The notes under the pieces are model-generated. The model saw nothing but the letters and a program-made list of their open reading frames with translations, was not told the origin of the DNA and ran no database searches. Positions 1 to 4,535 of a stretch of DNA of 5,355 nt are shown one piece after another (within the stretch, counting starts at the first letter, position 1; each line of letters begins with the position of its first letter). The position numbers were made by a program, and so were the translations under genes. The stretch is taken from positions 1-5,355 of the forward strand of contig JBOFRL010000090.1 of assembly GCA_051650965.1 (NCBI GenBank), read 5' to 3'. The stretch comes from Enterovibrio sp051650965 (lineage in GTDB: Bacteria; Pseudomonadota; Gammaproteobacteria; Enterobacterales; Vibrionaceae).

Positions 1-129
1 GAGTTTATGAAGCAAGATGTGACGGCTTACATGAAATATTACAACTTGGAGCGGCTGCATTCTGCTAATGACGATCTGTCTCCGGTAGAGTTTGAGAATT
101 CTCAAGTAAAAGTGTCCAGTTTGAGTTGA
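1..129 (+). CDS. IS3-family transposase OrfB, C-terminal 42 residues (partial)
   Basis: The frame opens at base 1 (Glu-Phe-Met-Lys-Gln) and runs to TGA at 127-129, giving the last 42 residues of the DDE transposase. The visible part holds the typical IS3-family tail: an aromatic stretch (YMKYYNLERLHSAND) followed by SPVEFE, which closes the rve integrase domain. The catalytic residues lie upstream of the window for this copy, but all three are visible in the other copy (4928, 5108, 5216). Joining the two copies through the shared 80 bases gives an OrfAB fusion of 386 residues, a normal length for the family. Only 8 bases separate the stop from the IS end. I see no frameshift or stop in this piece. 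Confidence 0.9.
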   Translation, partial: EFMKQDVTAYMKYYNLERLHSANDDLSPVEFENSQVKVSSLS

Positions 130-137
130 CCAGTACA
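99..137 (-). repeat. Right terminal inverted repeat (IRR) of the IS
   Basis: Read inward on the minus strand from 137, the end matches the left end at 4178-4216 at 27 of 39 positions. The matches cluster in three blocks: the outer tip (TG plus CTGGTC), the internal GGACACTT, and TTGAGAA. The outer TG/CA is the part cut by the transposase. On the plus strand the repeat contains an outward-facing TTGACC at 126-131, a good -35 hexamer. Confidence 0.85.
126..131 (+). promoter_or_regulatory. Outward -35 hexamer in IRR (half of a junction promoter)
   Basis: TTGACC matches the sigma70 -35 consensus at five of six bases and points out of the IS. The adjoining chromosomal DNA offers no good -10 at 16-18 bases (149-154 is GCAATG). 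If the two IS ends are joined with a 3-base spacer, as in IS3-family circle intermediates, TCTAAT of the left end (4186-4191) falls exactly 17 bases downstream. This is sequence inference; the known precedent is the junction promoter of IS911 and relatives. Confidence 0.55.
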
Positions 138-568
138 ATGTGCGCGGAGCAATGTTGTGCGCGCGCGCCTTTGTGCAGGCCAATCTGGGGCAGCCTTATG
201 GCCGTATCATCAATATCGCGTCGACGCGTTGGCAGCAAAATGAGGCGGGATGGGATGCGTACGGCGCGTCCAAAGGTGCGCTGGTCGCGTTTACGCAGTC
301 GCTTGCCATTTCGCTGGCTGAATACCCGATCACGGTCAACGCCATCAGTCCCGGCTGGATCCAAGCAGAGGATTATCACACGCTTACCGAGGAGGATCAC
401 CGCCAGCACCCCAGTGGCCGAGTTGGGCGTCCCGATGATATCACTCGCGCGTGCCTTTTTTTAGCCGATCCTAACAACGATTTTATCAATGGAGCCAATT
501 TGGTGATCGATGGCGGGATGAGCAAGAAAATGATCTACCACACGTCGGCTTCTTTTTGGCAAGAGTAG
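138..568 (+). pseudogene. Short-chain dehydrogenase/reductase (SDR), 5'-truncated by the IS
   Basis: This is the C-terminal half of a classical SDR oxidoreductase, an NAD(P)-dependent Rossmann enzyme of usually about 250 residues; about 142 remain. In order, counting from the GTG at 140, it has the strand GRIINIAS with the catalytic Ser (about 28), the YxxxK motif YGASK (Tyr41, Lys45), the NAISPG motif after the cofactor-binding strand, GRVGRPDDI, and the closing INGANLVIDGG. The glycine-rich TGxxxGIG cofactor motif and the first four strands are missing. They would lie before 138, but that DNA is IS. The break falls where SDRs have the conserved V-N-x-x-G segment, and native sequence resumes as V-R-G-A. 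The GTG at 140 is only an in-frame codon, not a plausible authentic start, since no product lacking the nucleotide-binding half should be active. The substrate cannot be told. Stop TAG at 566-568. Confidence 0.88.
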
Positions 569-634
569 CGCTAATGGCGGCCGCGTTTAGCTGTTAGACA
601 GCAATGGCTACGCGGCGCGCAAGGTGGTAGCAAT

Positions 635-655
635 GGGCCAGCTATTAGCTAGCCC
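635..655. terminator. Stem-loop between convergent SDR fragment and carbonic anhydrase gene
   Basis: GGGCCAGCT (635-643), loop ATT, AGCTAGCCC (647-655) form a 9-bp stem with one mismatch on the plus strand, which becomes a G-U wobble in the minus-strand RNA. It sits 33 bases past the stop of the leftward carbonic anhydrase gene and 67 bases past the rightward SDR stop. Neither side has a U-tract, so it would be a weak or RNA-stabilising hairpin rather than a standard intrinsic terminator. Confidence 0.4.
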
Positions 656-687
656 CAACAATTACCTAGCCAATTGTTACGTATTAA

Positions 688-1497
688 TTATTGGTGGCCA
701 GCGGATAACAGCTCTGGCTCAACAACCAAAGTACGCACTCCATGCGCATAGTCTTCATTAAATGCATTGTTGTTCAGCCAGCTCACCACGGAGGCGATAT
801 TGGTTTTGACAACTTTTGGCCGCACGCTCCAAGTCACTTGTAAGCGCGAACCGTTTTCATTATAGGCGGGACCTGTCGTTGAGCCGGCATAAGTAATTGG
901 TGTGCCAGTGTTATTTGGAATGTTGAGCGCTTGATAATAGCCATTTTTAAGGCCAAATTCCGTTAGTTTGATAAAGTCAGCCGCGCTGGCGTCGTTTACT
1001 AAAACATAAACTTGCGTTTCAACACGAAACTGCGGATTAACGATAGATCCTGATAAACAAGCGCTCAAGGTGGGGCCTGGTTCAACCTGTGCGGTTGAGT
1101 AAACGTAATGAACCTCGATGGTGTCGCCTGATTGGATTTTGAAGTCGTTATCAAATGGTGTAAGTTCTTGTGCGCTTAGCTTTTTATTGTATTTATACCC
1201 ATTGCCAAGACCTGCATGCTCGGTAAATTCCCCGCCTTTGTGCTCAGCATTTTTATGAAAATGAATATTACATAAGTTCATTTTTGACGCGTCTGGCGCG
1301 ATTGAAAAATGGCGCTTATTTTTCCCGTTGAGATCATCAATGTCGCGTGGCGATTGAGGGCCAAACCCTTGATCCATCGTATTTTTAGCGAGAGCCTCGC
1401 GCTGTTTGTGCAGTTCATTATCATGGGTGGTTTTGGCGATAGCAAAGGATGTAAAGCAGGCAATAAAAACAGATGTGGCAAGCAAGTGTCTTTTCAT
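688..1497 (-). CDS. Periplasmic delta-class carbonic anhydrase-like protein (secreted, 269 aa)
   Basis: This is a complete 269-residue protein with a Sec signal peptide: Lys-Arg at the N-terminus, a hydrophobic core (LLATSVFIACFTSFAIA) and an AIA cleavage site after residue 21, so it acts in the periplasm or outside the cell. From memory of the family, the order GFGPQSPRDID (44-54), MNLCNIHFHKNAEH (73-86), GDTIEVHYVYS (124-134), a RVETQV strand (158-163) and LQVTWSVRP (219-227) fits the delta-class carbonic anhydrases, zinc enzymes interconverting CO2 and bicarbonate. His79-x-His81 and His130 are the likely zinc ligands, by analogy with the HxH...H pattern of alpha-class enzymes; Glu85-His86 sits where alpha enzymes have Glu-His. 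Two cysteines remain after processing (76, 147), so one disulfide is possible. The start at 1497 is supported by AAAAGGA at 1510-1504, six bases before ATG. It is a single gene, with no operon partner. Zinc binding and activity are inferred. Confidence 0.72.
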   Translation of the reverse strand: MKRHLLATSVFIACFTSFAIAKTTHDNELHKQREALAKNTMDQGFGPQSPRDIDDLNGKNKRHFSIAPDASKMNLCNIHFHKNAEHKGGEFTEHAGLGNGYKYNKKLSAQELTPFDNDFKIQSGDTIEVHYVYSTAQVEPGPTLSACLSGSIVNPQFRVETQVYVLVNDASAADFIKLTEFGLKNGYYQALNIPNNTGTPITYAGSTTGPAYNENGSRLQVTWSVRPKVVKTNIASVVSWLNNNAFNEDYAHGVRTLVVEPELLSAGHQ

Positions 1498-1570
1498 GTG
1501 GGATCCTTTTACATAATTTACACAACGATGCCATAGACGGGCAGGCGCGGGGAAAGCTCCCTCGTTAATA

Positions 1571-1616
1571 CTGTTTTACAGCGCCTAAAGCTGGTGTCAG
1601 CTTTGAGTGAAAACAG
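1571..1616. repeat. Nested perfect inverted repeats upstream of the carbonic anhydrase gene
   Basis: The outer arms CTGTTTT (1571-1577) and AAAACAG (1610-1616) are perfect complements. Inside them AAAGCTG (1587-1593) and CAGCTTT (1598-1604) form a second perfect 7-bp stem with a GTGT loop. The two stems are separated by unpaired stretches of 9 and 5 bases. The structure ends about 74 bases before the carbonic anhydrase start, so it would be either a 5' leader hairpin, an operator, or the end of the nsrR transcript. There is no U-tract after the inner stem on either strand. Function unknown. Confidence 0.6.
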
Positions 1617-1876
1617 CGTAACGCTTTGGCCATGCACCCAAAAATGACGATGAGTGATGCAATTCGATGGTAAATTTTTTTAAGCTGAAAATGCTTGTGA
1701 ATTTATGTGAAATTGCAGGTGCATATTTCCGTGGCGCGAGGATTTATCTTTTTGATTTAACATCAATTGCATTGAGTGAGCGTGCTGTTTTGCGCGGCGG
1801 CCGCGAGCAAAAATAGCCTGTTTAAAAAAATCTGCCTGAGCGGACTGTTTGCTAGTGCAATATCGCCGCAAATTTA

Positions 1877-1904
1877 GCGCTGGCTTGAAGTGAGCAGCCA
1901 GCGC
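1877..1904 (-). terminator. Stem-loop downstream of nsrR
   Basis: GCGCTGGCT (1877-1885) and AGCCAGCGC (1896-1904) are perfect 9-bp complements around a 10-base loop. On the minus strand the hairpin starts 42 bases after the nsrR stop and is followed by UAAAUUUG, a poor U-tract, so it may be a weak terminator or an RNA 3'-end stabiliser. CTTCAA in the loop region (1890-1885, minus strand) is complementary to TTGAAG just upstream (1913-1908), allowing an alternative pairing. Confidence 0.45.
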
Positions 1905-1945
1905 AAGCTTCAAACTATCACAAAACGTCAGCGGTAAGCTGCCGC

Positions 1946-2413
1946 TCATTCATCTTCATCATCCGGCTCTAACTCGAGAGTCGGGATCAATTGCTCAAAG
2001 ATCTGCTGTAGCTCATCGCGATTAGCCAGCAGATCTTGCAGCGTATAGCTGTCCATCACCGCTAAAAATGCCTCCATCGCCTTTTTTAGCGCATTTTTGA
2101 GCAGGCAAGATGAGACGATGTGGCAGGCGGGCGAGTTGCAGTCGATGCCGTCGAGATTGCCCTCGAGCGACCTGATCACCTGTCCGATATTGATGTCTGC
2201 CGGCTCGCAATTGATGCGAATGCCGCCATTTTTACCGCGCTGCGATTGCAAATAGCCGAGTTTCACCAGCTGATTGACAACCTTCACCATGTGATTGCGC
2301 GAAACGCCATACAAGGCCGACACCTTAGCAACGCTCGACAGCTCCCCTTGCGGCAGGGTGGCCAAATAGAGCAGCGCTCTCAATCCAAAATCTGTGTAAC
2401 TGGTTAGTCTCAT
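1946..2413 (-). CDS. nsrR: NsrR, nitric-oxide-sensing Rrf2-family repressor
   Basis: NsrR is a DNA-binding repressor with an NO-sensitive iron-sulfur cluster; when NO nitrosylates the cluster it releases genes such as hmp. The 155-residue protein opens MRLTSYTDFGLRALLYLA, nearly the Escherichia coli NsrR start. It has a winged helix with recognition helix SRNHMVKVVNQL (38-49) and wing RGKNGG (59-64), then the cluster ligands Cys92-x4-Cys97-x5-Cys103, the same spacing as in E. coli (91, 96, 102). This separates it from IscR and other Rrf2 members. The C-terminus is acidic (PDDEDE). I choose ATG at 2413 rather than the in-frame TTG three codons earlier because the family begins at this Met; only a weak GGA precedes it. 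It is transcribed divergently from hmp, 110 bases away start to start, so one control region probably serves both genes and NsrR may also repress itself. Confidence 0.95.
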   Translation of the reverse strand: MRLTSYTDFGLRALLYLATLPQGELSSVAKVSALYGVSRNHMVKVVNQLVKLGYLQSQRGKNGGIRINCEPADINIGQVIRSLEGNLDGIDCNSPACHIVSSCLLKNALKKAMEAFLAVMDSYTLQDLLANRDELQQIFEQLIPTLELEPDDEDE

Positions 2414-2446
2414 ACAATCCAATCAGCATAATAAAAAAATAGAGTA

Positions 2447-2460
2447 TTGATCAAAATCAA
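2447..2460. promoter_or_regulatory. Perfect FNR box between nsrR and hmp
   Basis: TTGATCAAAATCAA matches the FNR consensus TTGAT-N4-ATCAA at every defined position. FNR is the oxygen-labile [4Fe-4S] regulator of anaerobic metabolism. The box overlaps the proposed hmp -35 element, the position expected for repression, and lies 64 bases before the hmp ATG and 34 bases before the nsrR ATG. In E. coli, hmp is a known FNR-repressed gene. Confidence 0.8.
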
Positions 2461-2475
2461 ATAAACATCTAGGAT
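2447..2475 (+). promoter_or_regulatory. Candidate hmp promoter
   Basis: TTGATC (2447-2452) and TAGGAT (2470-2475) are separated by 17 bases; they match the sigma70 consensus at four of six positions each. Transcription would start near 2482, leaving a leader of about 40 bases. The -35 lies inside the FNR box and the -10 inside the left arm region of the dyad at 2465-2503, so both regulators would block polymerase. This is inference from hexamers and spacing. Confidence 0.5.
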
Positions 2476-2503
2476 GCCACTTATTAAATAACATTTCAGA
2501 TGT
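2465..2503. promoter_or_regulatory. Imperfect dyad, candidate NsrR operator of hmp
   Basis: ACATCT (2465-2470) and AGATGT (2498-2503) are perfect complements. Symmetry continues inward about 2484 with ATG/CAT (2474-2476 and 2492-2494) and TTA/TAA (2481-2483 and 2485-2487); 13 of 19 position pairs match. ATG...CAT around an AT-rich centre recalls the NsrR motif, but here the span from ATG to CAT is 21 bases rather than the usual 17, so it is not a canonical site. Its place over the hmp -10 and start fits a repressor site. Confidence 0.4.
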
Positions 2504-2523
2504 CTAATTAGAACGAGGCCACC

Positions 2524-3717
2524 ATGTTAGATCAAACTACTATTGCTGTCATTAAAAGCACCATTCCTCTGCTCGAGTCGGCAGGTCCTGCGCTGACTCA
2601 GCATTTTTATCAGCGCATGTTTAGCCACAACCCTGAGCTTAAAGATGTTTTCAACCTTGCGCACCAACACAGCGGCGGCCAGCCGGTTGCGCTATTTAAT
2701 GCCATCGCTGCTTACGCCAAAAATATCGACAATTTGGGCGCGCTGGCTGGCGCTGTTGAGCGCATTGCGCATAAACATACCGGATTTTTGATCAAACCGG
2801 AACAATATGCCATTGTCGGCGGACATCTTTTAGCCACGCTCAAAGAGCTTGGTGGCAGCGCCGTCACCGACGAAGTGCTGGATGCGTGGGGTAAGGCCTA
2901 TGGTTTTCTTGCAGATATTTTTATCGGGCGCGAAAAAGAAATTTACCAAGAGCACGCCACCCAAGATGGCGGCTGGCAGGGAACGCGCAGCTTCATCATC
3001 AAAGAGAAGCGAGTTGAAAGTGAACTTATCACCTCTTTTTTGCTGACGCCAGAAGATGGCAAGCCGGTGCTACTTTTTAAACCGGGCCAATACCTTAGCA
3101 TCAAGCTGGTTCATCCTAAACTGGAATATCAGGAGATCCGCCAATATTCTCTTTCTGACGCGCCTAATGGCCGCGATTATCGGATTAGCGTTAAACGTGA
3201 GCCGCAGGGGCAAGTTTCTAACCTGCTACACGACCACCTGCAAGTGGGCGACAAAATCGAGGTGATGCCTCCGACTGGCGATTTCTTCTTGACCGCTGAC
3301 AACCACACGCCAGTGGTGCTGCTTTCTGCTGGCGTGGGCGTGACGCCGATGATGAGCATGCTTAACCAGCTGCTACAACGCGGCCATCAGGCGAAGATCA
3401 GCTGGCTGCATGCCTGTGAGCAAGGGCGCGTTCACGCTTTTCGAGAAGATATCCAGCACAAATCGCGCCAGCACGATAACTTGAGCAGCCGCGTGTGGTA
3501 CCGCGAGCCTGAAGCTTGTGATGTGCAGGGAGAAGATCACGACTTTTCTGGCACGATGCTGCTGGCAACCGTGAAAGAGTGCATTGCGCCACAGGCCCAT
3601 TACTATTTTTGTGGTCCGTTCGGTTTTATGCAGGAGATCAAGCGTCAGCTGCTTGAGCTAGGGGTTCCGGCCAGCCAGCTTCATTACGAAGTGTTTGGCC
3701 CTCATCAAGACTTGTAA
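2524..3717 (+). CDS. hmp: Flavohaemoglobin Hmp, nitric oxide dioxygenase
   Basis: Cytoplasmic NO dioxygenase: it converts NO, O2 and NAD(P)H to nitrate. The 397 residues match E. coli Hmp (396) end to end. The globin domain (about 1-140) has proximal haem ligand His85, distal Tyr29 and Gln53, and the proximal-side Tyr95 and Glu137 of the catalytic triad. The FAD domain (about 150-255) has RQYS at 206-209, which binds the flavin. The NAD(P)-binding domain (about 265-397) has GVGVTPM (270-276) and CGPFGFM (363-369), and the tail YEVFGPH packs Phe391 on the flavin. No key residue is missing. GAGG at 2515-2518, five bases before ATG, supports the start. It is divergent from nsrR, with an FNR box and dyad in the shared region, so NO should induce it through NsrR and oxygen status should act through FNR. 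It is monocistronic, ending at the terminator at 3750. Confidence 0.98.
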   Translation: MLDQTTIAVIKSTIPLLESAGPALTQHFYQRMFSHNPELKDVFNLAHQHSGGQPVALFNAIAAYAKNIDNLGALAGAVERIAHKHTGFLIKPEQYAIVGGHLLATLKELGGSAVTDEVLDAWGKAYGFLADIFIGREKEIYQEHATQDGGWQGTRSFIIKEKRVESELITSFLLTPEDGKPVLLFKPGQYLSIKLVHPKLEYQEIRQYSLSDAPNGRDYRISVKREPQGQVSNLLHDHLQVGDKIEVMPPTGDFFLTADNHTPVVLLSAGVGVTPMMSMLNQLLQRGHQAKISWLHACEQGRVHAFREDIQHKSRQHDNLSSRVWYREPEACDVQGEDHDFSGTMLLATVKECIAPQAHYYFCGPFGFMQEIKRQLLELGVPASQLHYEVFGPHQDL

Positions 3718-3749
3718 ATCGCGACAGAGCTTGGTTGCCTATAATTGAC

Positions 3750-3777
3750 CCCGCAGCGGCAAGCGCTGCGGGTTTTT
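3750..3777 (+). terminator. Intrinsic terminator of hmp
   Basis: CCCGCAGCG (3750-3758) and CGCTGCGGG (3764-3772) form a perfect 9-bp GC-rich stem with a 5-base loop, followed at once by TTTTT (3773-3777). It lies 32 bases after the hmp stop. It works only rightward: the minus strand has no U-tract after the stem, so it does not serve the converging kup fragment. Confidence 0.92.
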
Positions 3778-3800
3778 GCATTTACGGCTGAGACTGCGCC

Positions 3801-4177
3801 TTATAACTCCAGCTGCTCCCCAAGCTCTACCACTCGATTAATGGGAATTTTGAAAAAGTCCGTTGCTTTTAGCGAGTTACGATTCATCCAGATAAAAAGC
3901 TCTTCTCGCCAGCGCGCCATGCCTGGCAGGTCGGTGCTGATCAGTGTTTCGCGTGACAGGAAAAAAGAAGTCTCGCTCAGTGACACAACAACATCATTTT
4001 CCGCGCAAAATTTTAGCACCTCAATAATGTTGGGCGTCTCTTTATAGCCATAAAACGCGGTCACCTGCCAAAAAGAGTGGCCGATGGCTTTGATCTGCAC
4101 CCTTTCTTCGCGGCTCACGCGCGGTTTTTCTTGGGTGCGCAGCGTCAAAAAAATCACTCTTTGATGCAACACCTTGT
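3801..4177 (-). pseudogene. kup: Kup potassium transporter, C-terminal fragment cut by the IS
   Basis: This is the last 124 codons of a Kup/HAK-type low-affinity potassium uptake protein, an inner-membrane transporter of usually about 620 residues. The remaining piece is the cytoplasmic C-terminal region: NKVLHQRVIFLT, then YGYKETPNI, then TSFFLSRETL, then PGMARWREELFIWMNRNS, ending in RVVELGEQLEL, the order seen in Kup proteins. None of the roughly twelve membrane segments are in the window. Native sequence stops at the NKVL segment, where the IS left end begins (4178). The open frame runs 19 bases into the IS and picks up an ATG at 4196, giving a 131-residue chimaeric frame with a six-residue IS-encoded start and no ribosome binding site. 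It is probably not translated into anything useful. It converges with hmp, stop to stop 83 bases apart. Confidence 0.88.
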
Positions 4178-4216
4178 TGTTCTGGTCTAATTCCATCGGA
4201 CACTTAATTTTGAGAA
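4178..4216 (+). repeat. Left terminal inverted repeat (IRL) of the IS
   Basis: Matches the reverse complement of 99-137 at 27 of 39 positions, with TG at the tip, GGTC, GGACACTT at 4198-4205 and TTGAGAA at 4210-4216. The tip was set here rather than at the more obvious GGACACTT block because similarity and the terminal TG extend outward, and because Kup coding sequence ends exactly here. It contains TCTAAT at 4186-4191, a good -10 hexamer for a junction promoter. Confidence 0.85.
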
Positions 4217-4244
4217 AGTAGGGTCAATAAATTAAGAGGTCGAT

Positions 4245-4535
4245 ATGAGTCTGAAGAAATCACATAAAAGTTACCCGCAGGCATTCAAAGACGAAGCCGT
4301 CTTAATGGTGCTAGAGCAGGGCTACAGCATTGCTGAGGCAGCAAAGTCTCTTGGGGTTAGTACAAGCCAGCTTTATAAGTGGAAGGAAAAATACCAAGCA
4401 TTACAACAAGGTATTGCCTTAGAAGAGTCTGAGCGTGATGAGTTAAAGCGATTACGTAAAGAAAACAAAGAGTTACGCATGGAGAAAGAAATTCTAAAAA
4501 AGGCAAGCGCCTTCTTTGCGAGAGAAATGAAGTAA
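4245..4535 (+). CDS. IS3-family OrfA (helix-turn-helix, leucine zipper)
   Basis: 96 residues. OrfA supplies the DNA-binding N-terminal part of the transposase and, made alone, can regulate transposition. Residues about 10-50 form the HTH_Tnp_1 domain (FKDEAVLMVLEQGYSIAEAA, then LGVSTSQLYKWKEKY), and a charged coiled coil follows with a leucine heptad at 70, 77 and 84. The start ATG at 4245 has GAGG at 4236-4239, five bases ahead. The stop is at 4533-4535, 31 bases beyond the slippery heptamer A AAA AAG, so a fraction of ribosomes would continue as OrfAB. The frame is intact and the family motifs are complete. Confidence 0.95.
   Translation: MSLKKSHKSYPQAFKDEAVLMVLEQGYSIAEAAKSLGVSTSQLYKWKEKYQALQQGIALEESERDELKRLRKENKELRMEKEILKKASAFFAREMK
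4496..4502 (+). promoter_or_regulatory. Programmed -1 frameshift site (A6G)
   Basis: The heptamer AAAAAAG is positioned as A AAA AAG relative to the orfA frame (CTA AAA AAG), the exact register needed for -1 slippage by tandem tRNA-Lys. The -1 frame is closed by TAA at 4457-4459 and open from there on through orfB. This is the established way IS3-family elements make OrfAB. Confidence 0.88.

Larger units (their letters stand above)
1..137 (+). mobile_element. IS3-family insertion sequence, right end (partial copy)
   Basis: This is the 3' terminal part of an IS3-family element. It carries the end of the transposase frame, a stop at 127-129 and the right inverted repeat ending in CA at 137. 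The end is placed at 137 because the reverse complement of 99-137 aligns with 4178-4216, both starting with TG (TGTACTGGTC here, TGTTCTGGTC there). The internal block GGACACTT is also shared, 20 bases in, as is usual for this family. Bases 1-80 are identical to 5276-5355, so this is the same element as the one at the other edge of the window, in the same orientation. The rest of this copy lies before base 1. The reading frame switches to an SDR protein immediately after 137. Confidence 0.93.
1498..1945. other. 448-bp intergenic region without a convincing gene
   Basis: This lies between the start of the carbonic anhydrase gene and the end of nsrR, both transcribed leftward. I see no plus-strand frame of note. 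On the minus strand an 89-codon frame (1949-1680) begins with an ATGA overlap on the nsrR stop, but it has no clear ribosome binding site, no recognisable motif and is crossed by a strong stem-loop, so I do not call it. The region holds two inverted-repeat structures (1571-1616 and 1877-1904). It must also hold the carbonic anhydrase promoter; no hexamer pair stands out. An AT-rich tract sits at 1671-1682. Confidence 0.6.

Noticed and set aside
126..464. Plus-strand frame starting in the IS end and running through the SDR fragment
   Set aside because: It is out of frame with the SDR protein, which carries all the family motifs, so it is a shadow.
1571..1581. CTGTTTTACAG as a LexA box
   Set aside because: LexA sites are CTGT-N8-ACAG; here the gap is 3 bases, so it is only a short palindrome.
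1680..1949. Minus-strand 89-codon frame starting with an ATGA overlap on the nsrR stop
   Set aside because: The overlap looks like translational coupling, but there is no clear ribosome binding site, no motif or hydrophobic pattern I recognise, and a strong stem-loop (1877-1904) crosses it. Left as intergenic; conservation of the protein in relatives would overturn this.
2120..2407. Plus-strand frame antisense to nsrR
   Set aside because: Shadow of the nsrR coding strand; no ribosome binding site or known motif.
2465..2490. Sigma54 promoter or NorR control of hmp
   Set aside because: The closest minus-strand match, TGGCAT followed by CCTAG, lacks the GC of the -12 element and points toward nsrR, not hmp. 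No norR gene is in the window.
4198..4205. GGACACTT as the outer tip of the IS
   Set aside because: It is the most obvious shared block, but similarity continues 20 bases outward on both ends to a terminal TG, and Kup and SDR coding sequence begins only outside 4178 and 137.
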